Assembly (NCBI GenBank): GCA_020849765.1
Contig: JADLAY010000069.1
Location: forward strand, 124,001-188,000
Source of the DNA: Anaerolineae bacterium
Lineage (GTDB): Bacteria; Chloroflexota; Anaerolineae; Aggregatilineales; Phototrophicaceae
DNA: 64,000 nt
Direction of reading: 5' to 3'
The position numbers were made by a program, and so were the translations under genes. Of this stretch, positions 51,119-58,673 are shown piece after piece. Positions within the stretch are counted from its first letter, which is position 1. The number at the start of each line of letters is the position of its first letter. The notes beneath the pieces were generated by a model. That model was not told the DNA's origin, searched no databases, and saw only the letters and a program-made list of their open reading frames with translations.

Positions 51119-51781
51119 TTAGTTGCGCTCAGCCTCGAAGGACTGTTCCCACTCGTCGAGCTGGCGGTTGACGTCGTCCTTCGCCATGCCGTAGCGCTCC
51201 TGGATCTTACCGGCGAGTTTTTCGCGATGGCCGGCGATCTGCTCCAAGTCGTCATCGGTCAGGCGGCCCCACTTGGTGCGGACGTCGCCCTTCCACTGAT
51301 GCCACTTGCCGGCGACACGGTCCCAAAAACCGCTATTTGTCTGGTTAGCCATGAGTTGTACTCCTTCTTCGTCAGTCTCAGTCTGCTTCACTTTTGCGCG
51401 AACTTCGTCCAGTAGGGAAACATGATCCTGCATGTGACCATCTTCGCTATACAGGACGACGTCGACGCCCTCGTTGCGCGCCACGCCAATAGCTTCATTG
51501 CGCGCGTCCTCGAGGTTGGGGAACACCGTCATTTCGTGTTCGGCGTTCTCCTTGTGGATGGCCCAGCCTTCTGGATGTGGGACGACGTGCAGGTTGCCCG
51601 ATGCTTCTTTGTCGTCGTTGCCCTCGGCCCATCGTTTTGCCTGCGCAATCGCAATCGGGATCGCGCGTTCTTCAACGTAGCCTTCGTCCAGCAGTGCATT
51701 GGCGATCTCGATCGCTTTCTCGCGCACAGCTGGTGGAAAGTTCTTCATTGCCGATGGGAAGACCGAGATTGTCCAGGGCAT
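51119..51781 (-). CDS. YdaT-like / DUF2188 / CsbD fusion protein
   Basis: A 220-aa cytoplasmic protein made of three parts. Residues 1-55 (PWTISVFPSAMKNFPPAVRE, ANALLDEGYVEERAIPIA) match the B. subtilis YdaT type. Residues about 60-120 (LHVVPHPEGWAIHKENAEHE) are DUF2188-like. Residues about 145-215 (WDRVAGKWHQWKGDVRTKWG) are a CsbD domain. CsbD and YdaT are both stress-linked in Bacillus. The fusion suggests one stress-inducible protein. A terminator follows the gene. Confidence 0.8.
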   Translation of the reverse strand: MPWTISVFPSAMKNFPPAVREKAIEIANALLDEGYVEERAIPIAIAQAKRWAEGNDDKEASGNLHVVPHPEGWAIHKENAEHEMTVFPNLEDARNEAIGVARNEGVDVVLYSEDGHMQDHVSLLDEVRAKVKQTETDEEGVQLMANQTNSGFWDRVAGKWHQWKGDVRTKWGRLTDDDLEQIAGHREKLAGKIQERYGMAKDDVNRQLDEWEQSFEAERN

Positions 51782-51942
51782 GAGCTATCCTTTCTACGTG
51801 TCGATGCATGCACATCTACACTGTGCCCAGCTTAAGCTACATCGCAACATAGACCACCCACCAGATGGTTGTTTTGGGGCTAGGTCATTTGGGGGAAATC
51901 GCATTTTGGCTACTGGAGGGGCTCGATTAGCGCGATTCACGC

Positions 51943-51948
51943 TATAAT
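51943..51948 (+). promoter_or_regulatory. -10 box of the membrane protein gene at 51978
   Basis: TATAAT 29 bp before the start; no clear -35. It lies in a 196-bp divergent region. Confidence 0.35.
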
Positions 51949-51977
51949 TCGGGCGGAAACATGATCCCGGCCCTATC

Positions 51978-52364
51978 ATGAACGCACTGCCGTATCTGGT
52001 CGTACTCCTGGTTGCCATAGCGCTCAGCCTTGGCCTGTACGCCCTGCTGACGCGTACCCTCGCGCGCCTCAACGACAAGGCGCTCACCCAGCGCGGCGTT
52101 GCTGCCGAGGCGTCCATCACGGCTGTCGAAGAGAAGCGCCTGCCGCGTAGGCTGCTCGCCTATGGCATTACCTATCGTTATCTGGCGGTGACGAGCCAGG
52201 GGACGACGCAGACCTATGTCGGGCGCGAGGCGGTCGAGGCGGACGAATTCCCCCGCTTCCGCGTTGGACATACGATCTGGATACACTACCTGCCCGACCG
52301 TCCGGAGATCTCCCGGCGGTCGGACGCCCTCGCTAAACTGCCCGGACGCAAGATCGGCGGCTGA
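51978..52364 (+). CDS. DUF3592-like single-pass membrane protein
   Basis: A 128-aa protein with one N-terminal membrane helix (LPYLVVLLVAIALSLGLYAL) and a beta-rich domain (VAAEASITAVEEKR, YGITYRYLAVTSQG, WIHYLPDRPEISR). The pattern GxxxxATI...Y...VxYLPxxPxxS resembles DUF3592. Function unknown. It ends 3 bp before the acetyltransferase gene, so they are probably cotranscribed. Confidence 0.7.
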   Translation: MNALPYLVVLLVAIALSLGLYALLTRTLARLNDKALTQRGVAAEASITAVEEKRLPRRLLAYGITYRYLAVTSQGTTQTYVGREAVEADEFPRFRVGHTIWIHYLPDRPEISRRSDALAKLPGRKIGG

Positions 52365-52367
52365 CCC

Positions 52368-52919
52368 ATGTCCCAACACCTGCCCACGATTCACACCGAC
52401 CGTCTGCGCATTCGCCCGTTCACGCTCGACGACGTCGACGACTATCACCGCGTCATCAACAGTGACGCCGATGTCATGCGCTATCTGCCCAGCGGTGCGC
52501 CCGTCCCGCGCGAGCGCAGCGCCGCCATCCTGCGTTATTTCATCGAACACGGGCAGCAGTGGGGCTTCAGCTTCATGGCCGTCGCCGATAAGACGAGCGC
52601 CACCTTGATGGGGCACGTCGGGCTGCACAAACTCTCGGATGCGGTCGAGATTGGCTATGCGCTCGGCAAGGCATATTGGGGTGGGGGCTATGCGACCGAG
52701 GCGGCGCGTGCCCTGCTGCGCTACGGCTTCGAGCACCATCAACTCGCCGAGATCATCGGGCTGGCTTTTGCCGCCAACAGCGCCTCGCGACGTGTCATGG
52801 AACGGCTGGGTATGACCTACGCCGGTGAGACCGATCGCTACTACGAGACGACACTCGTCCTCTACCGGCTCGCGCGCGACCAGTTCACACCTGCACCGGG
52901 TCAATATCTGGTCGATTGA
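52368..52919 (+). CDS. RimJ/RimL-type GNAT acetyltransferase
   Basis: A 183-aa acetyltransferase of the Acetyltransf_3 type: HTDRLRIRPFTLDDVDDY at the start, MGHVGLHKLSDAVEIGYALG with motif A (YWGGGYATEAARALLRYGF), and ASRRVMERLGM (motif B). The acceptor may be a protein N-terminus, a drug or a small amine. It lies 3 bp after the DUF3592-like gene. Confidence 0.92.
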   Translation: MSQHLPTIHTDRLRIRPFTLDDVDDYHRVINSDADVMRYLPSGAPVPRERSAAILRYFIEHGQQWGFSFMAVADKTSATLMGHVGLHKLSDAVEIGYALGKAYWGGGYATEAARALLRYGFEHHQLAEIIGLAFAANSASRRVMERLGMTYAGETDRYYETTLVLYRLARDQFTPAPGQYLVD

Positions 52920-53125
52920 CCCGCAGCCATATGGGCCAATTCGCCCTGGATTTTCTCTCATACAGCCTTTAGTATTTATGCACAATTTCTTTAGCCTAAT
53001 TTTAGGCAATTTGCATATAAAGTAGGGGAAACGCCTACTCGTACATTGTGGCGCGGCGTATACTGAAAAAAGAAGTAATGTTCGTTATGCCGGGCGCCAC
53101 CGGTCAAAGGAGAACCAGATTTACT

Positions 53126-54409
53126 ATGGTGGTCGCATATCAGGCTCCTAAGGAGCAGCACAAAATCGAGAACCCGTATCAGGTTGCGCTTGCGCAATAT
53201 GACCGGGCAGCGAGACACTTAAATTTCGAAGATAGCATTAAAGAGTATTTGAAATATCCGCAGCGCGAGTTCACCGTCAATTTCCCCGTCCGTCGTGACA
53301 ATGGTCAGGTCGAGATGTTCACCGGCTACCGGGTGCATCACAGCACTGTCCTGGGACCGTCGAAGGGTGGGCTGCGTTATAGCCTGGCCGTCGACCTGGA
53401 CGAGGTGCGTGCGCTGGCCATGTGGATGACGTGGAAGTGCGCGCTGGTCGGGCTGCCTTATGGCGGCGCCAAGGGCGGTGTCGTCGTCGATCCTAAGACG
53501 CTCACGACGGCCGAGCTTGAACGCCTGACCCGCCGTTATGCATCCGAACTCATCCCTCTCATCAGCCCTCATTCCGATATCCCGGCGCCTGACATGGGTA
53601 CCACGCCGCAGGTCATGGCCTGGATTATGGATACGTACAGTATGACCGTGGGTTATTCCGTACCCGCCGTCGTGACCGGCAAGCCGCTCAATATTGGCGG
53701 CAGCCAGGGCCGTAACGAGGCGACCGGGCGCGGCGTCATCATCATCATGGAAGAAGCGCTCCAGCAGTTGAATATGTACCCGGCCAACACGATCCGTGTG
53801 GCGGTGCAGGGCTTCGGCAACGTTGGCTCGGCGGCGGCGCTGCATGCGCATTCGCTCGGCTATCCGATCGTCGCCATCAGTGACGTTACCGGTGGCGTCT
53901 ACAATGCCAAAGGCCTCGATGTTGAGAGACTGTATGCCTATGCCCAGGAAACCGGCGGCGTGCGCGGCTTCCCGGATGGCGACTACATCACCAACGAAGA
54001 ATTGATCACCTGCGATTGCGATGTGCTCATTCCCGCGGCGATGGAAGGCCAGCTCAACGAGCGCAATGCCGCTCACATCCGCGCCAAGTTGATCGTCGAA
54101 GGCGCCAACGGCCCGACGACGCCGGACGCGGACGACATCCTGAACGACCGTGGCATTCACCTCGTGCCGGATATACTGGCGAATGCGGGTGGCGTGGTCG
54201 TCTCCTACTTCGAGTGGGTTCAGGACCTGCAGTCGTTCTTCTGGGATGTCGACGAGGTCTATCGCCAGCTCGAACGTATCATGCGCAAGAGCTACTACGC
54301 GACCGAGGGCACCGCTGAAAAGCACAACGTCGATCTGCGCACGGCGGCTCAACTGACAGCGATTCAGCGCGTCGCCGATGCGGTCAAGACGCGCGGCTTC
54401 TACCCGTAA
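53126..54409 (+). CDS. gdhA: Glu/Leu/Phe/Val dehydrogenase (glutamate dehydrogenase)
   Basis: A 427-aa oxidoreductase converting glutamate to 2-oxoglutarate and ammonia with NAD(P). Motifs are TGYRVHHSTVLGPSKGGLRY, YGGAKGGVVVDPKTL (catalytic Lys), SHSDIPAPDMGT-type region (HSDIPAPDMGTTPQVMAWI), and the Rossmann motif VAVQGFGNVGSAAALHA. ATG at 53126 is used; AGGAG lies 12 nt upstream, further than ideal. A longer frame from 53048 has no family support. It ends before a strong terminator. Confidence 0.93.
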   Translation: MVVAYQAPKEQHKIENPYQVALAQYDRAARHLNFEDSIKEYLKYPQREFTVNFPVRRDNGQVEMFTGYRVHHSTVLGPSKGGLRYSLAVDLDEVRALAMWMTWKCALVGLPYGGAKGGVVVDPKTLTTAELERLTRRYASELIPLISPHSDIPAPDMGTTPQVMAWIMDTYSMTVGYSVPAVVTGKPLNIGGSQGRNEATGRGVIIIMEEALQQLNMYPANTIRVAVQGFGNVGSAAALHAHSLGYPIVAISDVTGGVYNAKGLDVERLYAYAQETGGVRGFPDGDYITNEELITCDCDVLIPAAMEGQLNERNAAHIRAKLIVEGANGPTTPDADDILNDRGIHLVPDILANAGGVVVSYFEWVQDLQSFFWDVDEVYRQLERIMRKSYYATEGTAEKHNVDLRTAAQLTAIQRVADAVKTRGFYP

Positions 54410-54432
54410 GCAATCCTCATCGATGGAATAGC

Positions 54433-54463
54433 AAAGAGGCGGCCAAACGGTCGCCTCTTTTGA
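54433..54463 (+). terminator. Intrinsic terminator
   Basis: A 12-bp stem (AAAGAGGCGGCC against GGTCGCCTCTTT, one G-U) with an AAAC loop, then a T-rich tail. Confidence 0.85.
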
Positions 54464-54510
54464 TTCTTGAACGCCCTTGCCGGATTACGCTCTCGCAACA
54501 TCATTCATAG

Positions 54511-54559
54511 CCGACAGCCGACAGCCGACAGCCGACAGCCGACAGCCGACAGCCGACAG
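54511..54559. repeat. Heptanucleotide tandem repeat (7 perfect copies of CCGACAG)
   Basis: Seven perfect tandem copies of CCGACAG, starting 101 bp after the glutamate dehydrogenase stop and ending 2 bp before the pmbA stop codon on the opposite strand. No gene covers it. Read on the minus strand it is CTGTCGG. Confidence 0.92.
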
Positions 54560-54561
54560 CC

Positions 54562-55917
54562 CTACTTCGTCCCGCCGATGGTGACGTTATCAATGCGCAG
54601 CGTCGGTACGCCAATGACACCGAACATCGGGATGAAGCGCAGATCGCCGCCGACCTGACTGACATTCTGCAGGAAGTCGTTGAGCGTGGTGGCGATAGTG
54701 ACGCCGCCCACCGGCCCGACGATCTCGCCGTTCTCGATCCACAGGCCGTTAGCGCCCATCGAGCAGTCGCCGGAGATCGGATCGATGCCGCCGGTCTGCA
54801 TGACGCTGATCACGTAAAGGCCGCGGTCGACACCCTTGATGATCTCGTCGCGCGTCAGGTGTCCCGGCTGCATGTAGAAGTTCGACGGCCCCAGGCGTGG
54901 CAGGCTGCGATGCCCGGCGCGCTGTGCATTGCCGCTGGAGGTTTTGCCGTCTTTGCTTGCCGAGTACGAGTCGTACATCAGGTTTTGCAGCACCCCCTCG
55001 TCGATCAAGCGCGTCGCCGACGTCGCTACACCCTCGCCGTCGAACGGCGCCGAGGCGATTCCGCGCTTCAGCCGCCCGTTGTCCATCAGCGTCACCATGT
55101 CGCTGCCGACCTGTTGGCCGAGGCGATCGAGCAGGAACGAGCGTTTGCGCTGCCAGTCACCCGCCGAGAGGGCCTGCGCCAGCGCGCTCAAGATCTCCGC
55201 GCCGACGACGTGATCGAGCACGATGGTGGCCGTCTGCGTCTCGACCGGCTTGCCGCCGAGGATGCTGATCGCTTTCTCGCCGGCTTCCCGTCCGATGGCG
55301 ACCGGATCAAGCTCGTCGAAGAAGTTCGATGCGCCCATGCCGAACGCATTGACCATCCCACCATCCTCGCCGCGCGCAATGCCCATCAGATAGCTGAAGA
55401 CCGTCGTGCGGCCGTATTGCCCGGCAAAGCCGCGCGAGTTCGCCAGGTAGACGTGGTTGATCGAGTCACCGTAGTTGCAGAAATCCGCCAGGATGATGCG
55501 CGGGTCATAATCGAGCGTCGCGCGCTCGACGCGCTTGAGCAGATCGATCTTGTCGGTGGCGGGTACGTCCGGCAGCCGCGCATCCCAGATTTCGAGATCT
55601 TCGTCGGAAATCGGGGTCAATTCCGGCAGTGCACGGTATTCGTCAGCGGTCGCCACGCGTGCCAGGTCGCGAGCGGCGCGCCACGTGCGTTCGATGCTGT
55701 CGGCGGAAAAATCGGACGTGTAGGCGTATCCCGTCCGTCCCCCGTCGATCACGCGCACGCCCAGCCCGCGCGAGCTGGCCTGCGACAACTGCTCGACCTC
55801 GCCGCCACTGACCTTAATCTGCGTCTCGGCGTCGTGCGTGATGATCGCCTCGACCTCCACACCATGATCCGCTGCCTGCTGGACGACCGATTGCGCCAGC
55901 GCCAGGTAGTCTGTCAT
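54562..55917 (-). CDS. pmbA: PmbA/TldE-type metalloprotease-complex subunit
   Basis: A 451-aa protein of the TldD/PmbA family, forming a heterodimer with TldD. It lacks the HExxxH zinc motif, as expected for the PmbA partner. Typical segments are EQLSQASSRGLGVRVIDGG, DPISGDCSMGANGLWIENGE and VGGVTIATTLNDFLQNVSQV. The ATG at 55917 has GAGGAG upstream; the longer frame to 56028 is a shadow of tldD. It follows tldD by 14 bp. Known roles: maturation of some peptide antibiotics and degradation of CcdA; no peptide precursor gene was seen here. Confidence 0.93.
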   Translation of the reverse strand: MTDYLALAQSVVQQAADHGVEVEAIITHDAETQIKVSGGEVEQLSQASSRGLGVRVIDGGRTGYAYTSDFSADSIERTWRAARDLARVATADEYRALPELTPISDEDLEIWDARLPDVPATDKIDLLKRVERATLDYDPRIILADFCNYGDSINHVYLANSRGFAGQYGRTTVFSYLMGIARGEDGGMVNAFGMGASNFFDELDPVAIGREAGEKAISILGGKPVETQTATIVLDHVVGAEILSALAQALSAGDWQRKRSFLLDRLGQQVGSDMVTLMDNGRLKRGIASAPFDGEGVATSATRLIDEGVLQNLMYDSYSASKDGKTSSGNAQRAGHRSLPRLGPSNFYMQPGHLTRDEIIKGVDRGLYVISVMQTGGIDPISGDCSMGANGLWIENGEIVGPVGGVTIATTLNDFLQNVSQVGGDLRFIPMFGVIGVPTLRIDNVTIGGTK

Positions 55918-55931
55918 ATTGTTCTCCTCAC

Positions 55932-57332
55932 TCAAGCGCTGGCGTCGTCGGTGCCGCCGACCGTCACGCGTGGAATACGAACCGTGGGTTGGCCGACGCT
56001 GACGCGCGCTGCCTGACCTTTGCCGCACATGCCCTTGCCTGGGTCGAGCGCAAGGTCATTGCCGACCATGTCGATCTCATTCAAAACCTGCGGCCCGTTG
56101 CCGAAGATGGTCGCGCCGCGCACGGGTGCAGTCAGTTTGCCGTCTTCGATCAGGTAGGCGACGGTCGCATTGAAGACGAAATCGCCCTTAGCAATGTCCG
56201 CCTGTCCACCCGCCATGTTGGCGATGTAGACGCCGCGTTTGACCGACTCGATGATCTCCTGCGGATCGTGCTCGCCCTGGTCGATGAAGGTGTTGGTCAT
56301 GCGTGGCATCGGCATGTGCCGATAGCTCTCGCGCCGCCCATTGCCGGTCGATCCATCGCGCCCGACGCGCCGTGCCTCGACCAGATCCCACATGTACTCC
56401 TTGAGGATGCCCTTCTCGATCAGCACGGTGCGCTGCGCCGGTGTGCCGTCGTCGTCGAACTTGAGCGATCCGCGCCGACCGGGGATGGTGCCATCGTCAA
56501 TCGCGGTGATGATCGGGTTGGCGACGCGCTCGCCGATTTTGCCCGCGTAGGCCGAGCTGCCCTTGGTGATGAAGTCGGCTTCCATCTGGTGGCCGCAGGC
56601 CTCGTGGAAGAGCACGCCACCCCAGCCGTTACACATGACGACCGTCATCTCACCGGCAGGGCAAGGACGCGCATCCAGCATTTTGACGGCGGTCTCGCAC
56701 ATGCTTTCGATCTCGGCGATGGCGTCGTTCTGATCGAGCAGTTCCAATCCCACGCGACCGCCGAAGCCATCACGCACCTGCTGCAGCGTGCCGTTGCGTC
56801 TGGCGACGACCCCGCCGCGAATCTCCGTATAGAAGCGCTCGTCCTCGACCTGTAGACCGTCAGAATTGAACAACCACATGTGCCTGCGCAGTTGGTCATA
56901 GCTGGCTGATACCTGCACAATCTGCGGATTGTACGCACGGGCGTGCTCGTCCATCTGGCTTAGAAGCTGCACCTTGTCCTCGATGCTCAACGTGTCAAAC
57001 GGCTTGAGCACCGGGTATTCGAGTGGGCTTTTGCGTTCGGTCAGGTCGATGCGCGTCTGGCTACTGGAGCCGGTTCCGGCAGCCGCGGCGGCTCGTGCCG
57101 AGTCGATCAGGCTTTGTTCGTCCAGCGAATCGGTAAACGCATAAGTGACGAGGTTGCCAAAAAAGACGCGGATACCAGCGCCGCGATCTTCGCCACGCAT
57201 CGCCGTCTCCACCCGTGAGTCGTCCATGCCCAGCCGCAGCGACTCAACGTCCTCGACGTAAATCTCGGCCAGGTCGGCGCCCGTCCGCAGCGCCTCCGCC
57301 AGGACTTTCTGCGCCAATGCCTTGTCGATCAT
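55932..57332 (-). CDS. tldD: TldD metalloprotease
   Basis: A 466-aa zinc protease subunit with the HExxxH site at His243, Glu244 and His248 (LFHEACGHQMEADF). Its C-terminus carries the family block GKGMCGKGQAARVSVGQPT. Start at 57332, with an imperfect GGGAA upstream, is preferred over 57365. It is translated 14 bp before pmbA and forms the catalytic half of the TldD/PmbA protease, which cleaves extended peptides in a narrow chamber. It lies downstream of the cytochrome operon terminator. Confidence 0.94.
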   Translation of the reverse strand: MIDKALAQKVLAEALRTGADLAEIYVEDVESLRLGMDDSRVETAMRGEDRGAGIRVFFGNLVTYAFTDSLDEQSLIDSARAAAAAGTGSSSQTRIDLTERKSPLEYPVLKPFDTLSIEDKVQLLSQMDEHARAYNPQIVQVSASYDQLRRHMWLFNSDGLQVEDERFYTEIRGGVVARRNGTLQQVRDGFGGRVGLELLDQNDAIAEIESMCETAVKMLDARPCPAGEMTVVMCNGWGGVLFHEACGHQMEADFITKGSSAYAGKIGERVANPIITAIDDGTIPGRRGSLKFDDDGTPAQRTVLIEKGILKEYMWDLVEARRVGRDGSTGNGRRESYRHMPMPRMTNTFIDQGEHDPQEIIESVKRGVYIANMAGGQADIAKGDFVFNATVAYLIEDGKLTAPVRGATIFGNGPQVLNEIDMVGNDLALDPGKGMCGKGQAARVSVGQPTVRIPRVTVGGTDDASA

Positions 57333-57460
57333 AAGGATTTCGTTCCCTTCACCATGCGGATGCAAATCGCACCGGATGAGCGGTGGTCATGCCCTATATA
57401 CGCACAAGTGGCCGTTCGGTTCTAGTCTGCTTTGTGAGGATTGCTCGGCACGGGACAACA

Positions 57461-57488
57461 AAAAAGGCGACCCGTAGGCCGCCTTTTC
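57461..57488 (-). terminator. Intrinsic terminator of the bc-type operon
   Basis: On the minus strand AAAAGGCG pairs with CGCCTTTT, followed by a run of T. It separates the cytochrome operon from tldD. Confidence 0.75.
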
Positions 57489-57512
57489 ACACGATCTGTT
57501 GCGTTGATGCTA

Positions 57513-58670
57513 TCAGTTCGGCAGCGGTTGATCCTGCGTCTTCAGATACGCGATCAAGTCCGCCAGATCCTGATAGGTCAACCGGCTCGCGAAGTACGGC
57601 GGCATGACGCTGGCGGGGTAGTTCCCACCGGTCGGTGCGCCGGGCGCGATGTACTCGTTCGGGTGCAGAATGCTGTGTGCCAGATATTCCTCGCCCGTCA
57701 GACCCGCATTGGCCGGATCTTGCAGACGAACGTCTTGCACACGGGTCCACGTCCCGTCGAGGATTGGCGCCGTTGCTGCGACCAGGTGGCAGCCTGCGCA
57801 GGCAAGGCCGCTGTTGTAAAGCGCCTGACCATTTTGCGGGTCGCCGGTGTAGTTCGCCAGTTCCGGCATGATGACGCTGAAATCAAGTTGATCCGGATTT
57901 GCGTTGGCATCGGTCAGACCGGGCACGATCACCTGGCGATCGGACGCGACCACCGTCGAAGGATCGACCGGCTTGATCGGGAACTGGTTGACCGCCGCCA
58001 GGTCTTCAAGCGTCCAGGCGTCGCCCTTGTCCCAGTTCATGATGTAGGTGACGATGTCTTCCAACTGATCCATGCGCAGCGGGCCGCCCGCGGTCTGAGA
58101 CCAGGCGGACATGGGCCGCGGCCAGTAGTTGGCGCTCACCGGGCGCCCGTGGATGAGCGTCGTCAGCACGAAGGCGCGCAGGCTGCCTGCCCAGGCCAGA
58201 TCGTCCAGCCGCGATGGATGCTCCGGGTCGTAACCGCCCGGCTTGTTCGACACGACCGTGTCGATCTGGTTGATCATGTTCTGGCGATCGTTCTGCAATA
58301 CCTGCACCCTGGCGTCGATTTCAGCCACACGCTCAGGCGTCGTGTCCTGATTGTTGCGTTCCTGCTCCAGCGAAATGAGCTCGCGGTCATATTCCGCCAG
58401 GAAGTCGTGACCGAACAGGTATGGACTATTGAGCGCGGGCGCAACCCCGGCGCCACCGCGGCCATCCGGCCCGTGGCATTCGGTACAGTTCACGTTGAAG
58501 AGCGCTGCACCACGCTCAATCGAGCGCGCGTTATACTGCTCCTCAAAGGCGGCCATGCGCCCGCCCTCGTTGATGGCAAGCCAGCCGACCAGGGCCATGA
58601 TGGCGAGAAACGCCACGATGCCAACAAGGATGCGCTGCTCTATCCGTTCGAAAATCAATCGTTGCAGCAT
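57513..58670 (-). CDS. Dihaem membrane-anchored cytochrome c of the bc-type complex
   Basis: A 385-aa protein with one N-terminal membrane helix (ILVGIVAFLAIMALVGWLA) and two c-type haem sites: Cys62-Cys65-His66 (CTECH) and CAGCH near residue 290. Between them is an unusual charged helical stretch (about 92-140: LEQERNNQDTTPERVAEI), probably a coiled coil, then a linker. A C-terminal SVMPPYFASRL supplies the axial Met of the second haem. It is encoded 3 bp after cytochrome b and should take electrons from it on the outside of the membrane. Confidence 0.9.
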   Translation of the reverse strand: MLQRLIFERIEQRILVGIVAFLAIMALVGWLAINEGGRMAAFEEQYNARSIERGAALFNVNCTECHGPDGRGGAGVAPALNSPYLFGHDFLAEYDRELISLEQERNNQDTTPERVAEIDARVQVLQNDRQNMINQIDTVVSNKPGGYDPEHPSRLDDLAWAGSLRAFVLTTLIHGRPVSANYWPRPMSAWSQTAGGPLRMDQLEDIVTYIMNWDKGDAWTLEDLAAVNQFPIKPVDPSTVVASDRQVIVPGLTDANANPDQLDFSVIMPELANYTGDPQNGQALYNSGLACAGCHLVAATAPILDGTWTRVQDVRLQDPANAGLTGEEYLAHSILHPNEYIAPGAPTGGNYPASVMPPYFASRLTYQDLADLIAYLKTQDQPLPN

Positions 58671-58673
58671 GGA

